NCBI GenBank assembly: GCA_945889545.1
Contig: CAMDCC010000055.1
Coordinates: forward strand, 1 to 12,763
DNA: 12,763 nt
Direction: 5' to 3'
Source: Bifidobacterium breve
Lineage (GTDB): Bacteria > Actinomycetota > Acidimicrobiia > IMCC26256 > PALSA-555
The notes under the pieces are model-generated. The model was not told where the DNA came from. It saw only the letters and a program-made list of their open reading frames with translations, and made no database searches. Both the position numbers and the translations under genes were made by a program. This document shows, piece by piece, positions 1-6,898 of the stretch. Position 1 is the stretch's first letter, and each line of letters starts with the position of its first letter.

Positions 1-34
1 CCGCCAGCAGCGCGAGCGCTCCTAGCCCGAGCAT
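1..34 (-). CDS. 5' end of an unidentified gene with a signal-like N-terminus (partial)
   Basis: An ATG at 34-32 on the minus strand is preceded by a strong purine-rich site (AAGGAG, three bases before the ATG), with a second AAAGGAG about 13 bases further up. The 11 complete codons read MLGLGALALLA, which looks like the hydrophobic core of a signal peptide or a first membrane segment, although no basic residues precede it. The gene then leaves the window. It follows the amidohydrolase on the same strand with a gap of about 80 bp containing an inverted repeat, so it may be co-transcribed or have its own leader. Nothing can be said about function. The call rests only on the ribosome site and hydrophobicity, and the stretch could be chance. 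Confidence 0.4.
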   Translation of the reverse strand, partial: MLGLGALALLA

Positions 35-52
35 CGACTCCTTCGTAACTCC

Positions 53-100
53 TTTCGGGGCAAAGAAGCATCCCTGGGCGGGCGCTTGATTGCCCCGAAA
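53..100 (-). repeat. Inverted repeat with 10-bp perfect arms downstream of the amidohydrolase
   Basis: TTTCGGGGCA at 53-62 is perfectly complementary to TGCCCCGAAA at 91-100, with a 28-base loop. On the minus strand it lies just after the amidohydrolase stop codon and just before the two AAGGAG sites of the partial gene at 34. The 3' arm ends in GAAA, which overlaps the first of those sites. No U-tract follows, so a classical terminator is unlikely. It could be an intergenic processing or stability hairpin, or it could modulate translation of the downstream gene. The long loop makes the structure uncertain. Confidence 0.45.
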
Positions 101-114
101 CGAGTTGAGTTGGG

Positions 115-1257
115 TTACGTGCCCCCCAGGAGCACCTGGACGTTGCCGCCGTAGAGGTTGGGCTGGTCGGCGGGATCGCACCGCTGCTGCTCGTAGTCCC
201 GGAGGATCGTGTTCGTGCCTTCGGAGTGCGGGTAGTCGCTGCACGCCATGAACAGATCCCCTGACTGGCCCATCAATCGCGACGGCTGCTCGTACGAGAA
301 CGCGGCGACGCGCACTGCTCGCCGGAAGTACTCGCTGGGCTCCATCGAGAGGTTGGCGATCGACTTGCCGTTGAGCTTCGACGTGAAGCGCAGCGCGCCG
401 TCGAGCATCATCAGGTAGAGCGGCACCCAGATGGCCGACAGCTCCACGACGCCGAGGCGAAGGTTGGGGTGCTTCTCGAGCGTGCCGTTCACGATCAGGT
501 CGGTGATGGCCAGCGCGGCCGGCGTGTACAAGAACACCGACTCGATTGCGTTGACGAGGCCATGCTCCTCGTCGTCGGTGTACCAGGCGTCGTCGAACAC
601 TCGCGGCTGGTCAGCCACATGGAAGCACGGCGAGACGCCATGCTCGACGAACGAGCTCCAGATGCGGTCGTGATCGGGGTGTGAGAGCGGCTTCCCGTCG
701 ACCAGCGCGGGGGCGATCATCGCGAGGTGCACGCCGCCGGCTTCGAGGTTGCGAAGCTGCGCCTCAAGCCACTCGGGATCACGCAACGTGAGATGCGCGA
801 CTGGGTGAAGCGCGCCGCCGCCGTCGGAGACCACGGTCGAGCACCACCGATTCCAGGCACCCATGTTGGTGTGCAGGGCTGGGAGTGAGTCCGAGAGGCG
901 GCGCTCCCAGAGCAACCCGAAGTTGGGGAAGAGCATCGCTTGATCGAGGCCCATCGCCTGGATGCGCTCGAGGCGAGCGGTGGGGTCCCAGTAGTCAGTG
1001 GGGAGCACCTCGTCGTAGAGGTAGTCGGGTGCCTGGCCGGCGAGCCGACGGTTGCGGCGCTCACCGAGCACGTCGGTCTCGCCGGGGAGCTGCACGTCGG
1101 CCATGCCGAGTCGGGTACCGCGCCAGGTGATCCACGGGTAGCCGAGGTCGTCGTCCTCGATGCACAGCGCGTCGTCACGCTGCGCGGGATCGCAGTTGTC
1201 GACCCAAAGCGTCCGGGATTCGTAGAGGTGCTGGTCGCAGTCAATGATCGCCGTCAT
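115..1257 (-). CDS. Amidohydrolase-2 family metal-dependent hydrolase
   Basis: The product of 380 residues belongs to the amidohydrolase-2 group (PF04909, the ACMSD-like TIM-barrel hydrolases and decarboxylases). Visible features are the N-terminal metal-ligand motif in IDCDQHLYE, an internal FHVAD on a later barrel strand, KHPNLRLGVVE, and the late acidic ligand in CSDYPHSEG. The family is cytosolic and acts on aromatic or carboxylated ring-cleavage substrates; the substrate here cannot be told. I chose the ATG at 1257 because AAGGGG lies six bases upstream. An ATG two codons earlier (1263) is possible, and the longer frame from 1347 adds an unrelated Arg-rich N-terminus that overlaps the divergent promoter region. 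It is divergent from cysD, with about 100 bp between them. It may be part of a minus-strand unit with the partial gene at position 34. Confidence 0.85.
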   Translation of the reverse strand: MTAIIDCDQHLYESRTLWVDNCDPAQRDDALCIEDDDLGYPWITWRGTRLGMADVQLPGETDVLGERRNRRLAGQAPDYLYDEVLPTDYWDPTARLERIQAMGLDQAMLFPNFGLLWERRLSDSLPALHTNMGAWNRWCSTVVSDGGGALHPVAHLTLRDPEWLEAQLRNLEAGGVHLAMIAPALVDGKPLSHPDHDRIWSSFVEHGVSPCFHVADQPRVFDDAWYTDDEEHGLVNAIESVFLYTPAALAITDLIVNGTLEKHPNLRLGVVELSAIWVPLYLMMLDGALRFTSKLNGKSIANLSMEPSEYFRRAVRVAAFSYEQPSRLMGQSGDLFMACSDYPHSEGTNTILRDYEQQRCDPADQPNLYGGNVQVLLGGT

Positions 1258-1264
1258 CGTCATC

Positions 1265-1278
1265 CCCTTCGCGAAGGG
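1265..1278. promoter_or_regulatory. Perfect 14-bp palindrome at the amidohydrolase ribosome site
   Basis: CCCTTCGCGAAGGG is a perfect palindrome that ends just before the amidohydrolase start codons and includes its purine-rich ribosome site. It lies in the shared region between the divergent amidohydrolase and cysD genes. It could be an operator half-site pair or a small hairpin hiding the ribosome site. A chance GC-rich palindrome is also possible. Confidence 0.3.
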
Positions 1279-1346
1279 CCCCAGCATGGCGCATCCGCTC
1301 AAGGTTCTGCAGGTCGGTCGTGCGGATCTGGCGGGCGCGTGGCGCA

Positions 1347-1352
1347 TACCCT
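1347..1352 (+). promoter_or_regulatory. Putative -10 box of cysD (leaderless)
   Basis: TACCCT fits the actinobacterial TANNNT -10 pattern. Only nine bases separate it from the cysD ATG at 1362, and no Shine-Dalgarno sequence is visible between them. A transcript from here would start at or within a few bases of the ATG. No convincing -35 is seen, which is usual for such promoters. Confidence 0.45.
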
Positions 1353-1361
1353 TGTGCTCCC

Positions 1362-2267
1362 ATGACGACCCAGCTCTCGCACCTCAAGGCCCTCGAATCC
1401 GAGTCGATCCACATCTTTCGCGAGGTCGCGGCCGAGTTCGAGAAGCCGGTGCTGCTGTTCTCGGGCGGCAAAGACTCCGCAGTGATGCTGCGGTTGGCCG
1501 AGAAGGCGTTCTGGCCGGCGAAGATCCCGTTCCCGGTCATGCACATCGACACCGGTCAGAACTTCGACGAAGCCCTCGACTACCGCGACCGCCGGGTGGC
1601 CGAGCTCGGCATCAAGTTGATTGTCGCTTCGGTGCAGGACTCGATCGACTCCGGTCGCGCGATCGAGGAGACGGGTCCGAAGGCCAGTCGCAACCGCTTA
1701 CAGACGGTCACGCTGCTCGACGCGATCACCGACAACGGCTTCGACGCTGTGTTCGGTGGTGGTCGGCGCGACGAGGAGAAGGCTCGCGCCAAGGAGCGCG
1801 TCTACTCCTTTCGCGACGAGTTTGGGCAATGGGATCCGAAGAACCAGCGGCCCGAGCTGTGGAACCTCTACAACGGACGGCACCGCAAGGGTGAGCACAT
1901 CCGCATCTTTCCGTTGTCGAACTGGACCGAGCTCGACGTGTGGCAGTACGTCGCTGACGACGAAGTGGAGCTGCCCTCGCTGTACTACGCGCATCGTCGT
2001 GAGGTGTTCCGCCGCGACGGCATGCTGCTCGCGGTCTCGCCGCACGTCACGGTGATGGAGGGCGAAGAGCCGGAAGAGATGATGGTGCGGTTCCGCACGG
2101 TGGGCGACGCATCGTGCACCGGTGCGGTGGCGTCCAGCGCTACCACCGTCGAACAGGTCATCCTCGAAGTGGCCGCGTCCCGGCTCACCGAACGGGGCGA
2201 GACACGCGCCGACGACCGCATCTCCGAAGCCGGCATGGAAGACCGCAAACGCGAGGGCTACTTCTAA
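1362..2267 (+). CDS. cysD: Sulfate adenylyltransferase subunit 2 (CysD)
   Basis: CysD is the catalytic adenylyltransferase subunit of bacterial ATP sulfurylase. It makes APS from sulfate and ATP, driven by the GTPase partner CysN. The 301-residue product has the usual family length. The PP-loop SGGKDS is at residues 34-39, followed by the conserved MHIDTGQNFDEALDYRD. The GGGRRDEEKARAKER region and the FPLSNWTELDVWQYV segment are typical of CysD and of PAPS-reductase-like enzymes. The start at 1362 gives the standard N-terminus (MTTQLSHLKALESESIHIFRE); upstream in-frame codons add unrelated residues. cysN follows after three bases, so the two are surely co-transcribed. Identification is firm; whether the pathway serves cysteine synthesis or sulfation cannot be decided here. 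Confidence 0.97.
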   Translation: MTTQLSHLKALESESIHIFREVAAEFEKPVLLFSGGKDSAVMLRLAEKAFWPAKIPFPVMHIDTGQNFDEALDYRDRRVAELGIKLIVASVQDSIDSGRAIEETGPKASRNRLQTVTLLDAITDNGFDAVFGGGRRDEEKARAKERVYSFRDEFGQWDPKNQRPELWNLYNGRHRKGEHIRIFPLSNWTELDVWQYVADDEVELPSLYYAHRREVFRRDGMLLAVSPHVTVMEGEEPEEMMVRFRTVGDASCTGAVASSATTVEQVILEVAASRLTERGETRADDRISEAGMEDRKREGYF

Positions 2268-2270
2268 GTC

Positions 2271-3527
2271 ATGGAGCTGCTCAGATTCGCGACGGCGGGG
2301 TCGGTCGACGACGGGAAATCTACGTTGATCGGTCGGATGCTGCTCGAGACCAAGCAGATCTTCGAGGATCAGCTCGAGGCGGTCGAGCGCACGAGCCGCG
2401 ACAAGGGGTTCGACTACACGAACCTCGCGCTGCTCACCGACGGTCTGCGCGCTGAGCGCGAGCAGGGGATCACGATCGACGTTGCGTATCGGTACTTCGC
2501 CACCCCGCGCCGCAAGTTCATCATCGCCGACACGCCGGGCCACATTCAGTACACGCGCAACATGGTCACGGGCGCGTCCACCGCCGACCTCGCATTGGTT
2601 CTGGTCGACGCCCGCAAGGGCGTGCTCGAGCAGTCGAAGCGGCATGCGGTGATCGCGTCGCTGCTCCAGGTGAGGCACCTCGTGCTGTGTGTGAACAAGA
2701 TGGACCTGGTCGAGTTCGACGAGGCCCGCTTCGACGAGATCTGCGAGGAGTTCTCCGACTTCGCGGCCAAGCTCGACATCGACGACCTGGCGTTTATCCC
2801 GGTGTCCGCGTTGCTCGGCGACAACGTGGTGACGCACTCGCCGAACACGCCGTGGTACGAGGGCCCCACGTTGCTGCACCATCTCGAGCACGTGTACATC
2901 GGCTCCGACCGCAACCTGATCGACGCGCGCTTCCCGGTGCAGTACGTGGTGCGTCCCATGTCGCACGATCACCACGACTACCGCGGGTACGCGGGTCAGG
3001 TGGCCAGCGGCATCTTCCGCCCCGGCGACGAGGTGCTCGTGCTCCCATCGGGATTTACCACCACCATCGCCGGCATCGACGAGCACGGCGGCCCGGTAGA
3101 GCAGGCGTATCCGCCGATGTCGGTGAACATCCGTCTTGCCGAAGAGCTCGATGTGAGCCGAGGCGACATGTTCGCCCGACCCAACAACGCGCCCACCGTC
3201 ACCCAAGATGTCGACGCCATGATCTGCTGGTTCAGCGAACGACCCCTGCAAGCCGGGCAGATATATGGGGTCAAGCACACCACGCGCACCGCTCGAGCTC
3301 GCATCCAGGAGCTGAACTACCGCCTCGATGTGAACTCGCTGCATCGCGAAGACGACCAACCCGCGTTGGCGATGAACGACATCGGGCGCATCTCGATGCG
3401 CACGACGGTCCCGCTCTTCGTCGACGAGTACCGCCGGAACCGCATCACCGGCAGCTTCATCCTCATCGACGAAGGCACGTTCGAGACCGTCGGCGCGGGC
3501 ATGATCCTCGCGGCGTCGGCCGGATGA
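2271..3527 (+). CDS. cysN: Sulfate adenylyltransferase subunit 1, GTPase (CysN)
   Basis: CysN is an EF-Tu-like GTPase that couples GTP hydrolysis to APS formation by CysD in the cytosol. The 418-residue product carries all G-box signatures: GSVDDGKST (10-18), the switch region EREQGITID (62-70), DTPGH (87-91), NKMD (142-145) and a late VSA box. Two beta-barrel domains follow. It is a stand-alone CysN, not the CysN-CysC fusion seen in some actinobacteria, since the APS kinase is a separate downstream gene. The start lies three bases after the cysD stop with only a distant GAGGG site, which suggests translational coupling. The TGA stop overlaps an ATG (ATGA) opening a five-codon frame that ends nine bases before cysC. 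Confidence 0.97.
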   Translation: MELLRFATAGSVDDGKSTLIGRMLLETKQIFEDQLEAVERTSRDKGFDYTNLALLTDGLRAEREQGITIDVAYRYFATPRRKFIIADTPGHIQYTRNMVTGASTADLALVLVDARKGVLEQSKRHAVIASLLQVRHLVLCVNKMDLVEFDEARFDEICEEFSDFAAKLDIDDLAFIPVSALLGDNVVTHSPNTPWYEGPTLLHHLEHVYIGSDRNLIDARFPVQYVVRPMSHDHHDYRGYAGQVASGIFRPGDEVLVLPSGFTTTIAGIDEHGGPVEQAYPPMSVNIRLAEELDVSRGDMFARPNNAPTVTQDVDAMICWFSERPLQAGQIYGVKHTTRTARARIQELNYRLDVNSLHREDDQPALAMNDIGRISMRTTVPLFVDEYRRNRITGSFILIDEGTFETVGAGMILAASAG

Positions 3528-3549
3528 CGCGGGAAGGCTGAGGCGAGGA

Positions 3550-4170
3550 ATGACCGATCCTCCCCGGAGCCCGGACGTCGTCTGGCACCAAGAGGGCGTA
3601 CCGCGTGCCGAGCGTTGGGCCGCCTCAGGACTCTTTGGCGCGACGGTGTGGCTCACGGGGCTCTCCGGCTCGGGGAAGTCCACTGTGGCGGGGGCGCTCA
3701 CACGGCTGCTCGTGAGCCGCGGCGTGGCCACCTACACGCTCGACGGCGACAACCTGCGCCACGGCCTCAACGGCGACCTGGGGTTCTCGGCTACGGATCG
3801 CACCGAGAACGTGCGTCGCGTCGCCGAGGTCGCTCGACTCTTCGCGGATGCCGGCATCGTGGCGGTCGTGCCGTTGATCAGCCCGTACCGCGCCGGACGT
3901 GACCACGCCCGTCGGCTCCACGTCGCGGCCGGCCTGCCGTTCCTCGAGGTGTTCGTCGACGCGCCACTCGACGTGTGCGAGGCCCGCGACCCGAAAGGTC
4001 TCTACGCGAAGGCCCGCGCCGGTGAGCTTCCCGGGTTCACAGGCATCGACGATCCGTACGAGTTGCCGGAGCATCCCGATCTCGTCGTTGCCGCCGATCA
4101 GGAGACGCCCGAAGCCGCGGCCGAGCGGATTGCCGCGCGAGTCGGCTCGGAGACGTCAGCCGCGCGGTGA
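3550..4170 (+). CDS. cysC: Adenylyl-sulfate (APS) kinase (CysC)
   Basis: CysC phosphorylates APS on its 3' hydroxyl to give PAPS, the substrate of PAPS reductase and of sulfotransferases. The 206-residue protein has the P-loop GLSGSGKS (37-44), the APS-binding block DGDNLRHGLNGDLGFS (65-80), the ISPYRAGRDHAR motif (110-121) and the family segment DPKGLYAKARAGELPGFTG (147-165). All key motifs are intact, so it should be active. GCGAGGA lies directly before the ATG; the next gene in the operon, cysN, ends 22 bases upstream. The 3' end overlaps the convergent acyltransferase gene by 15 bp. No cysH or sulfotransferase gene is visible, so the use of PAPS is open. Confidence 0.95.
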   Translation: MTDPPRSPDVVWHQEGVPRAERWAASGLFGATVWLTGLSGSGKSTVAGALTRLLVSRGVATYTLDGDNLRHGLNGDLGFSATDRTENVRRVAEVARLFADAGIVAVVPLISPYRAGRDHARRLHVAAGLPFLEVFVDAPLDVCEARDPKGLYAKARAGELPGFTGIDDPYELPEHPDLVVAADQETPEAAAERIAARVGSETSAAR

Positions 4171-6114
4171 GATGATCGTGGGCGCCGCGTCCGGATCTCG
4201 CGCTAGCGCCAGGAGCTGGGGCACGGCCCACTGCGCGACGAGGTCGGCGCCGGCGTCGCTGAAGTGGATGAGGTCGGGCATCCGCACCTGCACGCCGTTC
4301 ACGGTGTCGGTCCACGTGCCCTCGGGATCGACGAAGGTGCACAGGTCGAGGACCGCGGTCTGATCGGGAGCGTCGGCCGTCGCATCACGCAGGATCAGGT
4401 TCCAGCGGTTGACCCACGCATCGTTGAATGCCGAGCGTTCGTGGTCGATCTGGTGGTCCCATCCCTGCTTCGAGTACGGCAGCGTCAACCAGGCAACGCG
4501 CGCATCGCGTTCGGAGAGGATGTCGGTAGCGAGCTGGATGTCGTGTGTGGCGAGTGCCGCACCGACAGGCGTGTCGAACTTCCGCACCACACCGTTGATC
4601 AGTCGGTCGGTGGTGTCGTGGCCGCCGACGAGCACCACCACCACGTCGGGATCGAACTCCGCGACGTGTTGGGGCCAACGCTCGCGCCAGACCGGCTTGC
4701 ACGCCTCGGCTTCTGTACGCCACACGCCAACCCAGTACTCACCGATGTCGGCCAGCCCGCAGCCCGGCACCGACGCGTTCCACAGCTCGAACCCCAGTTC
4801 GTCGGCCGCTCGCTGGAACCCCGGCGCAAGCGATCCTGCCAATGAGTCGCCGACCAGCAGCATCCGCTTCGGTGCTTCGACGGCATCGACTCGGTTGGAA
4901 CGAGCACCCAACACCTCGGGCGCTTTGAGGTCGCGTGCCGCAACCTCCACGGCCGGTGGGGGGGCGCCGGCCGTCGTGACGATCACGGTGAGAAGCACCG
5001 CGGCAATCGCGGCGGGCGTGACGCGCCAGACCACGCGTGCGGTGAACGTGCCGCGGCGGATGGGCATCTCGACGAGGTAGTACGACAACGACGCCACCGT
5101 GAACGTAGTGGCCAAACGCAGGCCGAACAGTGCGTAGCCGTCGAGCCCGACCCGCTCGGGGGAGAGCACCACGAAGATCGGCCAATGCCAGAGGTACAGA
5201 CCGTACGAGATCTGACCGACCCAACGAAGCGGCGCCACCGATAGCAGCGCGCCCAGGGGCCCTGACCGCGGCTGGGCCACCGCAGCGATCACCACCGACA
5301 CCAGGAGGGCCTCCAACAAGAAGCCGCCCTGGTAGAGCGCATTGGAGTGGTCCGACACCGTGGCCCAGATGACCGCGAGCGCGACGAAGGCCGCGATCCC
5401 CGCGCCCTGGAGCGCGCGCTGCATGCTCAGCCGAGTGGGTGACGGAACCCGCCGGAGGAGCATCGCGAGCAGCGCGCCCACGAGCAGCGACTGCGCCCGG
5501 GTGTCGGTGCCGTAGTACACCCGCGACGGGTCGCGGCCCGGCTGGTGGAATACGAACATCGCGGTGACGGACATCACGAGGAGTGCGCCCGTCACGGCGG
5601 GGAGCACGCGGGTCGCGCCGCGCCGAAGGCTGAGCATCCCCAGGACGAGCAACGGCCAGAGCAGGTAGAACTGCTCTTCGATCGCCAGCGACCACATGTG
5701 CTTGAGCGGCGATGGCGCGGCGAACTGCTCGAAGTACGAGTCGCCTCCGAAGATGAAACGCCAGTTCGCTACGTACCCGAGCGTGGCGAACGCGTCGCCG
5801 CGCACTTTGCCGAGCTCAACGGGTCGGGCGGCCGTCGCCGCGTAGAGCCCGACGGCCACGAGCACGAGCAGCAGCGCTGGGAGCAGGCGGCGTGCCCGTC
5901 GAGCCCAGAAGGCCGGCAGGTTGATGCTGCCATCGGCGCGCCACTCGCCGAGCAAGAGGGTGGTGATGAGGTAGCCGCTCAGGACGAAGAAGAGGTCGAC
6001 GCCGAGGAAGCCACCCGGTGCCCACGCGATGCCCCCGTGGTAAAGGATGACGCCAGCTACGGCGAGGGCCCGCAGGCCATCCAACGCCGGAAGGTAACGA
6101 AGCCGACCACTCAT
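4156..6114 (-). CDS. OafA/YrhL-type membrane acyltransferase with C-terminal SGNH domain
   Basis: This fusion protein of 652 residues joins an acyltransferase-3 membrane domain (about 1-385) to a periplasmic SGNH hydrolase-like domain (about 415-635). The first part shows LPALDGLRALAV, the conserved His in ILYHGG (residue 26), GVDLFFVLSGYLIT, the basic FWARRARRLLPAL, and HMWSLAIEEQFYLLWP, with about ten hydrophobic segments. The SGNH part has GDSLAG (Ser 424), GGHD (497-500) and DLIH (Asp 614, His 617). Such proteins carry acyl groups, usually acetyl, across the membrane onto envelope polysaccharide or glycan; the acceptor here is unknown. I prefer the ATG at 6114 over 6156 because homologues begin near the LPALDGLR motif and a -10-like TAACCT lies ten bases upstream. 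It is convergent with cysC and downstream of the CAP lipoprotein gene on the same strand. Confidence 0.93.
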   Translation of the reverse strand: MSGRLRYLPALDGLRALAVAGVILYHGGIAWAPGGFLGVDLFFVLSGYLITTLLLGEWRADGSINLPAFWARRARRLLPALLLVLVAVGLYAATAARPVELGKVRGDAFATLGYVANWRFIFGGDSYFEQFAAPSPLKHMWSLAIEEQFYLLWPLLVLGMLSLRRGATRVLPAVTGALLVMSVTAMFVFHQPGRDPSRVYYGTDTRAQSLLVGALLAMLLRRVPSPTRLSMQRALQGAGIAAFVALAVIWATVSDHSNALYQGGFLLEALLVSVVIAAVAQPRSGPLGALLSVAPLRWVGQISYGLYLWHWPIFVVLSPERVGLDGYALFGLRLATTFTVASLSYYLVEMPIRRGTFTARVVWRVTPAAIAAVLLTVIVTTAGAPPPAVEVAARDLKAPEVLGARSNRVDAVEAPKRMLLVGDSLAGSLAPGFQRAADELGFELWNASVPGCGLADIGEYWVGVWRTEAEACKPVWRERWPQHVAEFDPDVVVVLVGGHDTTDRLINGVVRKFDTPVGAALATHDIQLATDILSERDARVAWLTLPYSKQGWDHQIDHERSAFNDAWVNRWNLILRDATADAPDQTAVLDLCTFVDPEGTWTDTVNGVQVRMPDLIHFSDAGADLVAQWAVPQLLALARDPDAAPTIISPRG

Positions 6115-6124
6115 CGTGGCGGAA

Positions 6125-6130
6125 AGGTTA
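6125..6130 (-). promoter_or_regulatory. Putative -10 box of the acyltransferase gene
   Basis: On the minus strand TAACCT (TANNNT) sits ten bases before the ATG at 6114, and no Shine-Dalgarno site is present between them. This supports a leaderless or nearly leaderless transcript and the shorter start. The longer frame from 6156 would place this box inside the coding sequence. Confidence 0.4.
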
Positions 6131-6219
6131 CCGGCGCGCGAAGAGCGCCGAAACACGGAGAAGCGGGCCGGCGACGGTCGGGTGCCGTGTGGTGCACCCC
6201 GACCGCCGCCCGGGTGCCC

Positions 6220-6753
6220 CTATCCGCCGAAGTTCTGCGTTGCGTAGACCTGGGAGCCGTCCGGCGACATCGCCAGGCCGATCCCGATCGAGGTGAAGGA
6301 GGGTGAGAGCACGTTGGCCCGGTGGAGTGGCGATGCGATCCAGGCATCCACCATCGCCTGGCCGGTCATGCCGGTCGGGCCCCGCAGCACGTTCTCACCC
6401 AGGGTGCGGTAGGCGCTGTAGCCAGGCGACCGGATGGTGACGTTGAGGTCGCGGTGGTGGAGGTTGCCCGTCGCCGACATCTGTGCGCTCCAGTCGGTGG
6501 AGAGGCAGTAGAGCTGCCGGTTCCAGGTCAGTGCCCGCAAACCCGCCGTCGAGCGCTCGCCGTTCACGTCCTGGAAGATCGCCGCGCTCACGAGGTCGTT
6601 GGGGGCCGCAGGGGCGGCGCAGGGCGGCGGGCCGGCGGCTGGCCTGGGCCCACAGGCGCTCGCGATCAGAGCGATGGCCAGCATCCCGAGCAGCACCCTG
6701 CCTCGGCGGTTGCGGCTGGCGCACTTGGAGGTAGCCGTTCCTCTACGAAGCAT
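6220..6753 (-). CDS. CAP/SCP-domain protein, probable lipoprotein
   Basis: The 177-residue product starts with a basic region (RNRRGR) and a hydrophobic core ending in ALIASAC. Cys 34 is therefore a likely lipidation site, although Ala at -3 is weaker than the usual Leu. A short Pro/Ala linker leads to a CAP (cysteine-rich secretory/SCP/YkwD) domain, residues about 52-177. Diagnostic features are the N-terminal helix with NGERSTAGLRALTWN, HH at 99-100, GEN around Glu 120, the SPLHRANVLSP block with His 144, and IGIGLAMS before the closing strand. The role of bacterial CAP proteins is poorly defined; some act at the cell envelope. The start is uncertain: no clean ribosome site precedes 6753, and a GTG at 6696 would still leave a signal core. 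It is preceded by a palindrome-rich gap. Confidence 0.85.
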   Translation of the reverse strand: MLRRGTATSKCASRNRRGRVLLGMLAIALIASACGPRPAAGPPPCAAPAAPNDLVSAAIFQDVNGERSTAGLRALTWNRQLYCLSTDWSAQMSATGNLHHRDLNVTIRSPGYSAYRTLGENVLRGPTGMTGQAMVDAWIASPLHRANVLSPSFTSIGIGLAMSPDGSQVYATQNFGG

Positions 6754-6766
6754 CCCCAGGGGGATC

Positions 6767-6785
6767 GGTCGCGCTCAGAGCGACC
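6767..6785. repeat. Inverted repeat upstream of the CAP lipoprotein gene
   Basis: GGTCGC (6767-6772) and GCGACC (6780-6785) form a 6-bp inverted repeat around a 7-base spacer, 14 bases before the CAP gene start. It could be an operator or a short leader hairpin. Confidence 0.3.
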
Positions 6786-6798
6786 TTGAGCCAACACT

Positions 6799-6896
6799 CG
6801 CCACATTCGGTGGCAGAAGCCACACCCCACGGGTTTTTCGGCACGTTGAAGGACACATGGACGCCTTCAACGTGCCGAGAATTCGCAGATGTGGCG
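6799..6896. repeat. Nested palindromic element with a perfect 15-bp hairpin
   Basis: The gap between the dehydrogenase and the CAP gene holds TCGGCACGTTGAAGG (6838-6852) facing its exact complement (6864-6878) across an 11-base loop. Outer arms CGCCACAT (6799-6806) and ATGTGGCG (6889-6896) are also exact complements. Within the left part, GTGGC (6810-6814) can pair with GCCAC on either side (6800-6804 or 6819-6823). The hairpin begins 20 bases after the dehydrogenase stop on the minus strand. There is no U-tract in that direction (AAAAA follows), so it may be a terminator of the type lacking U residues, a processing hairpin, or a small palindromic repeat element. Confidence 0.6.
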
Positions 6897-6898
6897 GA

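Noticed and set aside
1264..1347. N-terminal extension of the amidohydrolase to an ATG at 1347
   Set aside because: The added residues are Arg/Ala/Cys-rich, unlike the family, and reach into the cysD promoter. A good ribosome site precedes 1257.
1698..3731. Very long minus-strand open frame (677 codons) opposite cysD-cysN-cysC
   Set aside because: It is antisense to three confidently identified genes, is rich in Arg, His and Val as expected of a complement-strand shadow in GC-rich DNA, and shows no recognisable domain.
5545..6306. Plus-strand frame of 253 codons opposite the acyltransferase start and the CAP gene end
   Set aside because: It is rich in Glu, Arg and His and antisense to two well-supported genes, with no domain.
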